Under the pieces are notes generated by a model, which was not told the DNA's origin, did no database searches, and was given only the letters and a program-made list of their open reading frames with translations. Of a stretch of DNA of 64,000 bases, positions 25,639 through 33,791 are shown piece by piece (position 1 is the first letter of the stretch; each line of letters begins with the position of its first letter). The stretch is from NCBI GenBank assembly GCA_017307375.1, contig JAFKFH010000012.1:62001-126000 (forward strand), read 5' to 3'. This stretch comes from Alphaproteobacteria bacterium. GTDB taxonomy: Bacteria > Pseudomonadota > Alphaproteobacteria > Ferrovibrionales > Ferrovibrionaceae. Made by a program: the position numbers and the translations under genes.

Positions 25639-26925
25639 CTACTTGCCCAGCACGAGATGGGGCAAGGTCAGCGAGAAGGCCGGCACGTAGGTCACCAGCA
25701 TCAGGGCTGCGATCAGCGCCGTGTAGAACGGCCAGATCGTGCGCATGACATGGCCGACCGAGACCTCGCCGATGGCGCAGCCGACGAACTGGGTGGTACC
25801 GACCGGCGGGGTGTTCAAGCCCAGCGCACAATTGATCAGCATCATCATGCCGAACTGCACGGGGTCCATGCCATACTGGGCGCAGATCGGCATGAAGATC
25901 GGCGTGCAGATCAGGATCGTCGGCGCCATGTCGAGGAACGTGCCCAGCACGAACAGGATGATGTTGACCATCAGGAAGATCATCCAGGGCTGGGTCGAGA
26001 TATGCGACAGCGCATTCCCGGTCAGCTCGGCGACGCTGTAGAGGCTGATCAGGTAGCCGAAGGTGGCCGAGATGCCAATCAGCAGCAGGACGATGCCGGT
26101 GGTCTTGGCGGCCTTGGTGGCCGCCTTGAGGAATTTCTCCCAGGTCAGGCTGCGATAGACCAGCGTCGTCAGCAGCAGCGAGTAGATCACCGCGACGGCC
26201 GAGGATTCGGAGGCGGTGAAGACGCCCGAAACGATGCCGGCCAGGATGATGACGACGATGAACAACCCCGGCAGCGACGCCGCGAACGAACGCAGCACGA
26301 TGTCCCAGCCGGGGAAGCTGCCGGCCGGGTAGCCGCGCCTGACCGCGACCAGATAGGCAGCGGCCAGATTGCAGATCGTCAGCAGGATCGCCGGGCCGAG
26401 GCCGGCCAGGATCAGCGACAGGATCGAGACCTTGCCCGAGGCGGCGAGCGCGAAGATGATGATGTTATGGCTGGTCGGCATCAGCGCGCCGACCAGCGAG
26501 GCATGGGTCGTCACGTTGACGGCGTAGTCGGCGTGATACCCCTCCTTCTTCATCATCGGGATCATCACCGCGCCCATCGCCGAGACGTCGGCGACCGGCG
26601 AGCCGGACACGCCGCCGAACAGCGTGCAGGCGACGACGTTCGACATGCCCAGCCCGCCGCGGATATGGCCGACCGCCGACTTGGCGAAATTGACGATGCG
26701 GTCGGCGACGCCGCCATGCAGCATCAGCTCGCCCGAGAAGATGAAGAACGGAATGGCGAGGAACGAGAAGACGCTCATCCCCGCGGTCATCCGCTGGAAC
26801 AGCACCTCCATCGGCAGGCCTTCATAGGCGATCGCGCCCATTGCCGACAGGCCGATCGAGAAGGCGACGGGAACGCCGAGCAGCAGGAAGCCGGCGAAGA
26901 GAATGGTCAGGATGCTCAGCGCCAT
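25639..26925 (-). CDS. dctM: TRAP transporter large permease (DctM)
   Basis: A 428-residue integral membrane protein with about twelve hydrophobic segments, matching the usual size. The GVSGSPVADVSAMGAVMIP block near residue 105 and LNTPPVGTTQFVGCAIG near 375 are typical of DctM subunits. It forms the Na+-coupled channel of a TRAP importer. Its first 10 bases overlap the end of the DctQ gene. The position between udh and kdgD points to uronate or aldarate as substrate. Confidence 0.93.
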   Translation of the reverse strand: MALSILTILFAGFLLLGVPVAFSIGLSAMGAIAYEGLPMEVLFQRMTAGMSVFSFLAIPFFIFSGELMLHGGVADRIVNFAKSAVGHIRGGLGMSNVVACTLFGGVSGSPVADVSAMGAVMIPMMKKEGYHADYAVNVTTHASLVGALMPTSHNIIIFALAASGKVSILSLILAGLGPAILLTICNLAAAYLVAVRRGYPAGSFPGWDIVLRSFAASLPGLFIVVIILAGIVSGVFTASESSAVAVIYSLLLTTLVYRSLTWEKFLKAATKAAKTTGIVLLLIGISATFGYLISLYSVAELTGNALSHISTQPWMIFLMVNIILFVLGTFLDMAPTILICTPIFMPICAQYGMDPVQFGMMMLINCALGLNTPPVGTTQFVGCAIGEVSVGHVMRTIWPFYTALIAALMLVTYVPAFSLTLPHLVLGK

Positions 26926-27458
26926 GTGACTTCAAGCTCCACGCCGGTGAACAGCGCCAGGATGTGGTCGATCGAGAACAGGACGATCAGCGCCCCGGAG
27001 ATGACGGTCGGCAGGTAAGTCAACCCTTCGGATACGCCGAGGATCGGGATGTTGTAGCTGATCACCGACTGGACCAGGCCCCAGCCGAACCACACCATCA
27101 TCGTGCCGAAGAAGCCGATCAGGCCGTGGATCAGCACCTGCAGCCACAGGCGCAGCGCCGACGGCGCCAGTTCCATCAGCGATTCGAAGCCGATATGGCC
27201 GGCATCGCGCACGGCGATGGCCGCGCCGAACATCGTGACCCACAGGATCAGCAGGAGCGCCAGCGATTCCGCCCAGGTCGGGGTATCGTTGAGGATGTAG
27301 CGGCCGAACACCTGGTAGGCCACGGCCAGCACGATGGTCAGCAGACCGACCACCGCGGCAAGCAGGACGATACGTGCCAGCCAGAAGCAGGCACGGGAAT
27401 AGAGTCCCGGCCGCTGGGCGGCCGGGACGGATGCAAGGATCGCGCTGTGTGTGTTCAT
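26916..27458 (-). CDS. dctQ: TRAP transporter small permease (DctQ)
   Basis: A 180-residue membrane protein with four hydrophobic segments, including VGLLTIVLAVAYQVFGRYIL near residues 36-60 and the conserved T-W-A-E-S-L-A block near 60. This is the DctQ pattern. It pairs with DctM, which its end overlaps by 10 bases. An 85-base gap with a large hairpin separates it from the upstream binding-protein gene. Confidence 0.9.
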   Translation of the reverse strand: MNTHSAILASVPAAQRPGLYSRACFWLARIVLLAAVVGLLTIVLAVAYQVFGRYILNDTPTWAESLALLLILWVTMFGAAIAVRDAGHIGFESLMELAPSALRLWLQVLIHGLIGFFGTMMVWFGWGLVQSVISYNIPILGVSEGLTYLPTVISGALIVLFSIDHILALFTGVELEVTWR

Positions 27459-27488
27459 GCGCCGGCTTGTCCAATCGGGGAACAGGGG

Positions 27489-27525
27489 CGGCGGCCGAAT
27501 GCCCCGGTCGGGGCGCCGGCCGCCG
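27489..27525 (-). other. Stable intra-operon hairpin between dctP and dctQ
   Basis: A nested stem (CGGCGGCCG 27489-27497 with CGGCCGCCG 27517-27525, inner CCCCG 27502-27506 with CGGGG 27509-27513) lies between the binding-protein stop and the permease genes. Without a T-run it is more likely an mRNA-stabilising or partial-termination element raising binding protein over permease output. Confidence 0.5.
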
Positions 27526-27543
27526 GGACTGACGGATCAGGCG

Positions 27544-28512
27544 CTATTTGGTCGCCTGAATATCCTCGATCATCTTCTTCAGCTCGGGCTTGTTCGCAAA
27601 CGAGTCGTAGACCGGCTTCATCGCGTCGATGAACGGCTTCTTGTCGGCCAGCGGAATGACCTCGACGCCGGCCTTGCGCACGACCTCCTCCGACTGCTTT
27701 TCGCGGGCCTGCCACAGCTCGCGCATCTTGGGCACGGAATCCTTGGCGGCCTGCTTGATCAGCTTCTGGTCGTCGGGCGACAGCCCGTCCCAGACCTTCT
27801 TGGACATCACGAACAACTCGGGCGACATCGAGTGCTCGGACAGCGTATAGAACTTCGCCACCTCGAAATGCCGGCTGGATTCGAAGCTCGGCCAGTTGTT
27901 CTCGGCGGCGTCGACGACGCCGGTCTTCAGCGCGGTATAGACCTCGCCATAGGGCATCGGCGTCGGGTTGGCGCCCAGCGCCTTGATCATGCCGACGAAC
28001 AGGTCGGACTGCTGGACGCGGATCTTCATGCCCTTGAGGTCTTCGAGCGCCTTCACCGGCTTCTTGACCGTGTAGAACGAGCGGGCGCCCGAGTCATAGA
28101 AGGCCAGGCCGACGAAGCCCTGGGATTCCAGCGATTTCAGGATCTGCTCGCCGATCGGGCCGTCCATCACCTTGTGCATGTGATCGACCGAGCGGAACAG
28201 GAACGGCAGGGTCGGGACCGCGGTCTCGGGCACGATGTTGTTGAACGGCGCCATGTTGATGCGGTTGAAGTCGAGCGCGCCGAGCTTGGTCTGCCCGATC
28301 GTGTCCTTCTCCTCGCCCAGCGTGCCGGAATTGTAGACCTTCAGCGTGTACTTGCCGTTCGAGCGCTGCTTCAGCAGTTCGCCGAAATACTCGACCGCCG
28401 CGACCGTCGGATAGCCCGGCGGATGGATGTCGGCCGACTTGAATTCCTTGGCCGCCACCGGGCCGGCCACGAACGCGGCCAGCGCCGCGGCAATCACTGC
28501 ATTGCGGTGCAT
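27544..28512 (-). CDS. dctP: TRAP transporter substrate-binding protein (DctP family)
   Basis: A 322-residue periplasmic protein with a signal peptide (residues 1-21, cleavage after GPVAA). The mature protein starts KEFKSADIHPPGYPTVAAVEYF, as in DctP proteins; GMKIRVQQSD near 165 holds the conserved Arg that binds the ligand carboxylate. GVVDAAENNWPSFESS near 210 is also typical. It is the first gene of the dctPQM operon, with a candidate promoter and operator just upstream. The ligand is likely a uronate or aldarate (inference from context). Confidence 0.92.
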   Translation of the reverse strand: MHRNAVIAAALAAFVAGPVAAKEFKSADIHPPGYPTVAAVEYFGELLKQRSNGKYTLKVYNSGTLGEEKDTIGQTKLGALDFNRINMAPFNNIVPETAVPTLPFLFRSVDHMHKVMDGPIGEQILKSLESQGFVGLAFYDSGARSFYTVKKPVKALEDLKGMKIRVQQSDLFVGMIKALGANPTPMPYGEVYTALKTGVVDAAENNWPSFESSRHFEVAKFYTLSEHSMSPELFVMSKKVWDGLSPDDQKLIKQAAKDSVPKMRELWQAREKQSEEVVRKAGVEVIPLADKKPFIDAMKPVYDSFANKPELKKMIEDIQATK

Positions 28513-28548
28513 CTGGTTTTCTCCTCCCTAGAGATTCTTTGGGTTAAG

Positions 28549-28587
28549 GGTCTAGCAAGACGTCGGCAATTTGTCAAACAACTTTAC
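28549..28587 (-). promoter_or_regulatory. dctPQM promoter with perfect TTGT-N3-ACAA operator
   Basis: On the minus strand TTGACA (complement of 28572-28577) is followed after 17 bp by TAGACC (complement of 28549-28554), about 37 bases before the dctP start. TTGTCAAACAA at 28571-28581 is an exact match to the FCD/GntR consensus TTGT-N3-ACAA and covers the -35 box. The next bases (CTTTAC) resemble those after the site near udh. Confidence 0.65.
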
Positions 28588-28599
28588 AGGTGATGTGGG

Positions 28600-29511
28600 C
28601 TACGCCGCCTCGGCCCAGGCAATCAGCGGTTTCAGCATGTCATGCTCCTCGGCGGTGCAATCCATCAGCGGCGTGCGCACCGGGCCGGCATCGCGCCCGA
28701 CCAGCCTGGCCCCCGCCTTGATGATCGACACGGCATAACCCGGCCGGCGGTTGCGGATCGCGGCATAAGGCATGAAGAAGCCGTCGAGCAGTCGGCCGAT
28801 GGTCGCGGCATCCTCGGCCGCGACCGCCTCATAGAAGCGCATGGCCATGCGCGGGACAAAATTGAACACCGCCGAGGAATAGACCGGCACGCCGATGGTC
28901 TTGTAGGCCGCGGCGAAGAATTCGGCGGTGGGCAGGCCGCCGAGATAGGCGAAGCGGTCGCCCAGCTTGCGGCGAATCGAGATCATCGGCTCCAGTTCGC
29001 CGATGCCGTCCTTGAAACCGATCAGGTTCGGGCATTCCTCGGCCAGCCGCGCCAGATGATCGGGACCCAGGCGGCAGGGGCCGCGGTTGTAGACGATCGC
29101 GCCGATGCCGACCGACCGGCAGATCGCCCGGACATGGCGGGACACGCCTTCCTGGTCGGTCTCGATCAGGTAGTGCGGCAGAATCAGGATGCCCGCCGCG
29201 CCACGCCGCTCGGCCTCGCGCGCCTGGGTGATGGCGATGCGCGTGCCGCAACCGACCCCGGCGATGATCGGCACCTGACCGGCGCTGCCCGCGACCGCCG
29301 CGCCGATGACCCGGCCATGCTCCTCGGGATCGAGCGAAAACAATTCGCCGGTCCCGCCGGCGGCAAACAGCGCCGAGGCGCCGAACGGCGCCAGCCAGTC
29401 GAGCCGGCGGCGATAGCCGTCCTCGTCGAACTCGCCGTCGGCCGTGAAGTCGGTGACGGGGAAGGACAGCAGGCCGGACGACAGCACGGCCTTCAAGGCA
29501 TTGGGCTCCAT
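28600..29511 (-). CDS. kdgD: 5-dehydro-4-deoxyglucarate dehydratase
   Basis: A 303-residue DHDPS-superfamily enzyme. The N-terminal [12 protein letters not shown] is a KdgD hallmark, GGTGE (52-56) is the family loop, Y141 (YNRG) and the Schiff-base lysine K167 ([10 protein letters not shown]) are in place. It dehydrates and decarboxylates 5-keto-4-deoxyglucarate to 2-oxoglutarate semialdehyde. This is the last committed step of the oxidative uronate/aldarate route before a semialdehyde dehydrogenase. It lies downstream of a FadR-type gene and has its own likely promoter. Confidence 0.9.
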   Translation of the reverse strand: MEPNALKAVLSSGLLSFPVTDFTADGEFDEDGYRRRLDWLAPFGASALFAAGGTGELFSLDPEEHGRVIGAAVAGSAGQVPIIAGVGCGTRIAITQAREAERRGAAGILILPHYLIETDQEGVSRHVRAICRSVGIGAIVYNRGPCRLGPDHLARLAEECPNLIGFKDGIGELEPMISIRRKLGDRFAYLGGLPTAEFFAAAYKTIGVPVYSSAVFNFVPRMAMRFYEAVAAEDAATIGRLLDGFFMPYAAIRNRRPGYAVSIIKAGARLVGRDAGPVRTPLMDCTAEEHDMLKPLIAWAEAA

Positions 29512-29545
29512 GGCACCTCGACTAGTTCAGCGCAAATGACGGCTC

Positions 29546-29574
29546 GTCATATCATGACGTCAGTCATCATACAA
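29546..29574 (-). promoter_or_regulatory. Candidate kdgD promoter with inverted repeats
   Basis: On the minus strand TTGTAT (complement of 29569-29574), 17-bp spacer, TATGAC (complement of 29546-29551), about 35 bases before the kdgD start. The same bases hold overlapping inverted repeats, including GTCAT-ATC-ATGAC at 29546-29558 and a TTGT half-site, which could bind the FadR-type protein encoded directly upstream. Confidence 0.45.
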
Positions 29575-29587
29575 GCTGTGGCGCGTG

Positions 29588-30298
29588 TCACCCTTCGGTG
29601 GCGCGCCGGATCCGCTCGCGGCTGCCGGTGAGGTGCACGCGCATTGCCGCCCGGGCCGAATCGGGATCCTGGTCGGCGATCGCCTGGAAGATCGCGTTGT
29701 GCTCGCCGTTGACGCGGTCGAGATACTGGCGGCGCGAGGCCCCTTCGAGCTGAAAGGTCTGCACCCGCGTGCGCGGAATCAGCAGCGAGCCCAGGTAGTT
29801 GAACAGATGCAGAAAATAGCGGTTGCCGGTCGCTTCGGCGACGGTGCGGTGGAAATCGAGATCCGGGCCGATCGCGTCCTCGCCTGCGGCGATCGACGTC
29901 GCCATCCGCTCCAACGCGTCGCGCATGGTGGCAAGATGCTCCGGGCCGCGCCGCTGGGCGGCCAGGGCGGCGGCCTCCGCCTCGACCGAGATGCGCAGCT
30001 CGAGCACCGCGACCACCTCGTTCAATGCGCCGAGATTGGCCTCGTCGACGCGGAACGCCGGCGCGGCGGCCGGCTGCACGACGAAAGCCCCGACCCCCTG
30101 CTGGGTCGAGACCACGCCCGAGGCGCGCAAGGACGAGATCGCCTCGCGCACCACCGTGCGGCTGACCCCGAATTCGTCGATCAGTTCCTGCTCGCTCGGC
30201 AGTTTCTCGCCCGGCTTGATCTGCCCCTGGGCGATCCGCTCGCCCAGGGCCCTGGTCAGTTGCGAAGTCAGGGTCTCACGGCGGCGCAACGCGACCAC
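29588..30298 (-). CDS. FadR-subfamily GntR regulator
   Basis: A 236-residue repressor with an N-terminal winged helix (about residues 10-72; LIDEFGVSRTVVREAISSLRASGVV) and an FCD domain with DLDFHRTVAEATGNRYF (about 146-162) carrying metal/ligand residues. It shares overall plan with the regulator at 23913-24662 but is clearly a different protein. It is upstream of and co-directional with kdgD. A perfect TTGT-N3-ACAA palindrome lies about 50 bases before its start, consistent with autoregulation and control of the sugar-acid island. Confidence 0.9.
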   Translation of the reverse strand: MVALRRRETLTSQLTRALGERIAQGQIKPGEKLPSEQELIDEFGVSRTVVREAISSLRASGVVSTQQGVGAFVVQPAAAPAFRVDEANLGALNEVVAVLELRISVEAEAAALAAQRRGPEHLATMRDALERMATSIAAGEDAIGPDLDFHRTVAEATGNRYFLHLFNYLGSLLIPRTRVQTFQLEGASRRQYLDRVNGEHNAIFQAIADQDPDSARAAMRVHLTGSRERIRRATEG

Positions 30299-30348
30299 GG
30301 GCGGGCACTCCTCTGGCGAACGATCGCCGACTGGATATCACGCCCCCG

Positions 30349-30361
30349 CTTGTACGACAAG
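30349..30361. promoter_or_regulatory. Perfect FCD/GntR operator CTTGT-ACG-ACAAG
   Basis: CTTGTACGACAAG at 30349-30361 has perfect 5-bp arms around a 3-bp centre. It lies between the end of the upstream binding-protein gene (stop 30379) and the FadR-type start (30298), the expected place for an autoregulatory operator. Confidence 0.6.
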
Positions 30362-30378
30362 GATATGGGTTCTCGCGA

Positions 30379-31926
30379 TCACCCGCGGCCGACACCCCAC
30401 AGCCTGGGCTTGGACGCCACCCACGGCTTGTAGCCCTGCACCCCCTTCGCATAGGGGGCGAAATCGGGAATGTTGTAGAGTACCACCATCGGCACGTCGG
30501 CAATGAACTGGCGGTGCAGCTGGTCGAACAATTGCTGGCGCTGCGCCGGGTCGGCAACTTCCATCGACCGGGCGAGCAGCGCCTGGGCGGCGGGGTTGTC
30601 CCAGACCTTGCGCGGCTCGGTTTCCTTCGGCCCCATCAGCGCATCGAAGCTGAGCGACGGATCGAGCCGGGCGGAATAGGGAAAGGCCATCATCTGGTAC
30701 TTGCCGGCGAGATAACGATCGAGCTGGGTGCCCCACTCGATCACCTCGAGGTCGACCGCGATGCCGACCGCCTGCAGCATCGACTGGGCCAATACGGCTG
30801 TGTCGTAGCAGTCGGGATAGCGCTTGTTGGTGATCAGGGTGATCTTCTCGCCCTTGTAGCCAGCTTCGGCCAGCAGCGCCTTGACCTTGTCGGGTGCGTA
30901 GGTGAAGCCCTGCTTCTCGACCGGGCCGTGGAACGGGCTGGCGGTCGGCACCACCGAATTGTTCGCCGGCGCCTTGCCCTCGGTCGCGGCCTCGGCGATC
31001 GCCCGGGTATCGAGGGCCATGGCGATCGCCTGGCGCATCTTCGGATTGCGCAGCAGCGGGTCCCGCGTCTGCAACAGGAAGGCCTGGATCGACATGGTCG
31101 GTGCCGCCGCGACCACCACCTTCGGGTCCTTCTCCAGTTCCTTGACGTCGGTCGCCGAGGCGTTGGCGATCACGTCGATGGCGCCTGCGCGCAACGCCGC
31201 CCCGGCCGCGGCCGCGTCGGGGATGATCATGTAGCGTACCTCGTCGACCAGCACCTGCTTGCCCCCGGTATAACCGTCCATCGGCCCGGGCAGAGAGGCG
31301 TAGTCCTTGAAGCGTTCGAGCACGATGGCCTCGCCCCGCTTCCATTCCTTCAGGCGGAACGGCCCCGTGCCCACCGGCTCGCGCCAGCTGCCGTCCGCAT
31401 TGACCGACGACCTGTGCACGATGCCGGCACCGCCGCAATCGGTGCGCGCCATGGTGGCCAGCAGCAGCGCCGTCGGGCGATTGACCTTGAACACCACCGT
31501 CTGCGGATCGGGCGCCGTGACGCTCTCGATCTTGATGCGGCCGCGGCCGTCGAGATCGGGCAGGCAGCGCCAGTTGGTCTTGGGATCGAGATAGCGGTGC
31601 CAGCTCCAGACCACGTCCTCGGCCGTCAGGGTCTCGCCGTTATGGAACCTGACGCCGTCGCGCAGGCGGAAGGTGTAGGTCAGCCCGTCGGCCGAAGTCT
31701 CGACCGATTGCGCCAGCAGCGGCGCGATCGAGGCATCCTCGCGATAGGCGACGAGGCCTTCGACCACATGCAGCACGACGCCGTCGGTATTGTCGTCGCG
31801 ATTGACGCCGGGGCTGCTCGACCGGATGTCGGCATTCAGCGAAACCTTCAGCGTCCCGGCCGCCGAGGCAGGCCCGGTCAGCATGGCGGCAGCACAGGCG
31901 GCAGCAAGCAGTCGTTCCCAGCGCAT
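30379..31926 (-). CDS. ABC transporter substrate-binding protein, family 5 (DppA/OppA-like)
   Basis: A 515-residue exported binding protein with a signal peptide (residues 1-22, cleavage after ASA). The SBP_bac_5 pattern is clear: LAQSVETSADGLTYTFRLRDG near residue 70, FHNGETLTAEDVVWSW near 94 and a GTGPFRLKEWKRGEAI block near 190. These proteins bind peptides, nickel chelates or oligosaccharides for a Dpp/Opp importer. No permease or ATPase gene is adjacent, so it is an orphan that must use components encoded elsewhere. It lies between two regulators. Confidence 0.9.
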   Translation of the reverse strand: MRWERLLAAACAAAMLTGPASAAGTLKVSLNADIRSSSPGVNRDDNTDGVVLHVVEGLVAYREDASIAPLLAQSVETSADGLTYTFRLRDGVRFHNGETLTAEDVVWSWHRYLDPKTNWRCLPDLDGRGRIKIESVTAPDPQTVVFKVNRPTALLLATMARTDCGGAGIVHRSSVNADGSWREPVGTGPFRLKEWKRGEAIVLERFKDYASLPGPMDGYTGGKQVLVDEVRYMIIPDAAAAGAALRAGAIDVIANASATDVKELEKDPKVVVAAAPTMSIQAFLLQTRDPLLRNPKMRQAIAMALDTRAIAEAATEGKAPANNSVVPTASPFHGPVEKQGFTYAPDKVKALLAEAGYKGEKITLITNKRYPDCYDTAVLAQSMLQAVGIAVDLEVIEWGTQLDRYLAGKYQMMAFPYSARLDPSLSFDALMGPKETEPRKVWDNPAAQALLARSMEVADPAQRQQLFDQLHRQFIADVPMVVLYNIPDFAPYAKGVQGYKPWVASKPRLWGVGRG

Positions 31927-31970
31927 CGCGATTCCTCTCCCGTTGCAGGCGCTCCAGCATAGTGCGTTTT

Positions 31971-31987
31971 GTGTTTTTAAAAATCAC
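31971..31987. promoter_or_regulatory. AT-rich divergent promoter region
   Basis: GTGTTTTTAAAAATCAC at 31971-31987 is a near-palindrome within an AT-rich patch between the orphan binding protein (start 31926) and the tandem-winged-helix regulator. It is a candidate operator for that regulator. Confidence 0.35.
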
Positions 31988-32041
31988 TAAATTGTCCACA
32001 TAGCAAAACATGAGTGCCTTTTAGCCGCCAAAACATTGGCG

Positions 32042-33016
32042 ATGGCCGAGCATACGGCCTATCCTGGCCGGCCGTGCGAAGGTAGCTGTCGAGGGCTGGA
32101 AGGCGTGGCGGAGCAGGAGCAGAGCGAGGTCAGCCCGCTCCAGATCGATCTGGCGCGCCAGATCCTGGACGAGGCGCGGCGCGAAGGCTGGAAGCTGGGC
32201 GACCGCATCCCGGAACAGCGCCTGGCCAGGCGGTTCGGCGTGTCGCGCTCGCCGGTGCGCGGCGCCCTGCTGCTGCTGGCCGAACGCGGGCTGATGCGGC
32301 TCGAACCGGGGCGCGGCTTTATCCTGGAGGCCGACCCCTCCGACATGGCGGGCGACGACGACCTGGTGCCCCCGTCAACGGCCGAGCAGTTGCACGGCAC
32401 GCTGCTGAGCGATCGCGCCTTGGGCCGCCTGCCGGCCGAGGTTTCGGAAACCGAGCTGACCGAACGCTACGGCGTCTCGCGCGGGGTGGTGCGGCGGGTG
32501 TTCATGCGGCTGGCGGCGGAAGGGCTGGCCGAACGCCAGCGCGGTCACGGCTGGCGTTTCGCCGACTCGCTCGACACCCCCGAGGCGATCGCGGAGAGCT
32601 ATCAGTTCCGGCTGGGCGTCGAATGCGTCGCGCTGCGCGCGCCGACGTTCCGCGCCGAACCCGAACGTCTGGCGCAGTTGCGCGACGCCCATCGGACTGT
32701 GCTCGACCGGCCGCTGGCCGGCATGACGCGCCAGACCTGGTTCGCCCTGAACGCCTCGTTCCACGAGACCCTGGCCGGCTGGTCGCACAACCGCTTCTTC
32801 GTGCAGGCGGTGCGCCAGCAGAACAACCTGCGGCGGATGAAGGAACTGGCGGTCTTCACCAGCCTCGACCCCGACCGCGTCCGCCAATCCTGCGACGAGC
32901 ATCTGGCGATCCTCGCCGCGATCGAGGACGGCGAGCTGGGCTTCGCCGAAGCCCTGCTGCGCCGCCATCTCGAACTGGCCGGCCGCCTCAGCGTCGGCCG
33001 CTACACGCCGGACTGA
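32042..33016 (+). CDS. GntR-family regulator with two winged-helix domains and FCD
   Basis: A 324-residue regulator whose layout is unusual. A first GntR winged helix spans about residues 33-97 (LARRFGVSRSPVRGALLLLAERGLM), and a second, independently recognisable one spans about 115-175 (LTERYGVSRGVVRRVFMRLAAEGLA). An FCD-like helical domain follows (about 180-320). ATG 32042 lacks a clear ribosome-binding site; GTG 32105, preceded by GAGGG, is a good alternative and keeps both winged helices. It is divergent from the orphan binding protein, its likely target. It could bind extended or paired operators (inference). Confidence 0.82.
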   Translation: MAEHTAYPGRPCEGSCRGLEGVAEQEQSEVSPLQIDLARQILDEARREGWKLGDRIPEQRLARRFGVSRSPVRGALLLLAERGLMRLEPGRGFILEADPSDMAGDDDLVPPSTAEQLHGTLLSDRALGRLPAEVSETELTERYGVSRGVVRRVFMRLAAEGLAERQRGHGWRFADSLDTPEAIAESYQFRLGVECVALRAPTFRAEPERLAQLRDAHRTVLDRPLAGMTRQTWFALNASFHETLAGWSHNRFFVQAVRQQNNLRRMKELAVFTSLDPDRVRQSCDEHLAILAAIEDGELGFAEALLRRHLELAGRLSVGRYTPD

Positions 33017-33017
33017 C

Positions 33018-33695
33018 CTACTTGCCCGTCCAGGCAATACCGGACGTGGTCACGAACGACAGGCTGGCGACATGGCGGATGCGATCGTAGGCCTGATCGC
33101 CCTCGCCGCCCTTCACCGTCTCGACATGGACGACCTCGGCGACATAGCGCCCGGCCCAGGGCAGCTCGAAGACGACTTCGCCCTTGTCGTCGGTATGCAA
33201 CTCGCGCGCCCACTTGGGGGGCGCGGCCAGCTTGATCTCGGCCTTGGGCAGCGGCTGGCCGCGCAGCAGCAGCACAAAACGGTTGCCATCAGCGGCCAGT
33301 GGCACCAGTTCGAGGTCGAGCCCCGCCTTGGTGTCGGCCCGGCCCGCCTTGGCGTGGAACATGCCCTTGGTCCGGCCGCCGTTGCGCTTGTCCTCGCGCG
33401 GCTTGATCGTCGCCTCGACCAGACGGACATCGCCGGGGCCGGCGGCCGCGATCTCGAGGCGGTCGGCCCCGCGGGTGATGACGAGCGGCTTCGCGCGGTC
33501 CTCCTGGAAGGCGACCGGGCCGGCGATGACGTCGAGATGGCCGCCCGGACCCGATTTCTCGCGCACATCCTCGTCCCACTCGCCGAAGAAGGCCGCGGCC
33601 GGGCCGGTGCCGTCCCGCTCCAGCCAGACGAAATGGGCCTGCGCCGGCAGGGCAATGACGGTCAGCGCCGCGGCCAGTACGATGTTCCTGAACAT
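33018..33695 (-). CDS. Exported DUF4198 protein
   Basis: A 225-residue protein with a signal peptide (residues 1-20, ending AQAHF). After cleavage it begins HFVWLERDGTG, the characteristic start of DUF4198 proteins, in which an N-terminal His could bind metal. A second beta domain near 140-200 (LRGQPLPKAEIKL, HTDDKGEVVFELPWAGRYV) resembles carboxypeptidase-regulatory-like folds. Family members are found near metal uptake genes. It is alone here; its stop is 2 bases from the converging regulator stop. An AGGGATAG ribosome-binding site is present. Confidence 0.82.
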   Translation of the reverse strand: MFRNIVLAAALTVIALPAQAHFVWLERDGTGPAAAFFGEWDEDVREKSGPGGHLDVIAGPVAFQEDRAKPLVITRGADRLEIAAAGPGDVRLVEATIKPREDKRNGGRTKGMFHAKAGRADTKAGLDLELVPLAADGNRFVLLLRGQPLPKAEIKLAAPPKWARELHTDDKGEVVFELPWAGRYVAEVVHVETVKGGEGDQAYDRIRHVASLSFVTTSGIAWTGK

Positions 33696-33742
33696 GATCT
33701 ATCCCTCGTGTGAACGACGTCCCCGCCATTCCCCTACTAGAT

Positions 33743-33761
33743 ATGATAATGCGTCGCAATT
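33743..33761 (-). promoter_or_regulatory. Candidate -10 and Fur-box-like sequence before DUF4198 gene
   Basis: TGATAATGCGTCGCAATT (33744-33761) starts like a Fur half-site (GATAAT) and its complement includes TATCAT (complement of 33743-33748), a good -10 about 48 bases before the start. The second half matches Fur poorly, so metal regulation is only a suggestion. Confidence 0.3.
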
Positions 33762-33791
33762 TCTGTTTTTGCTCGATGGTTGCCGACGGCC

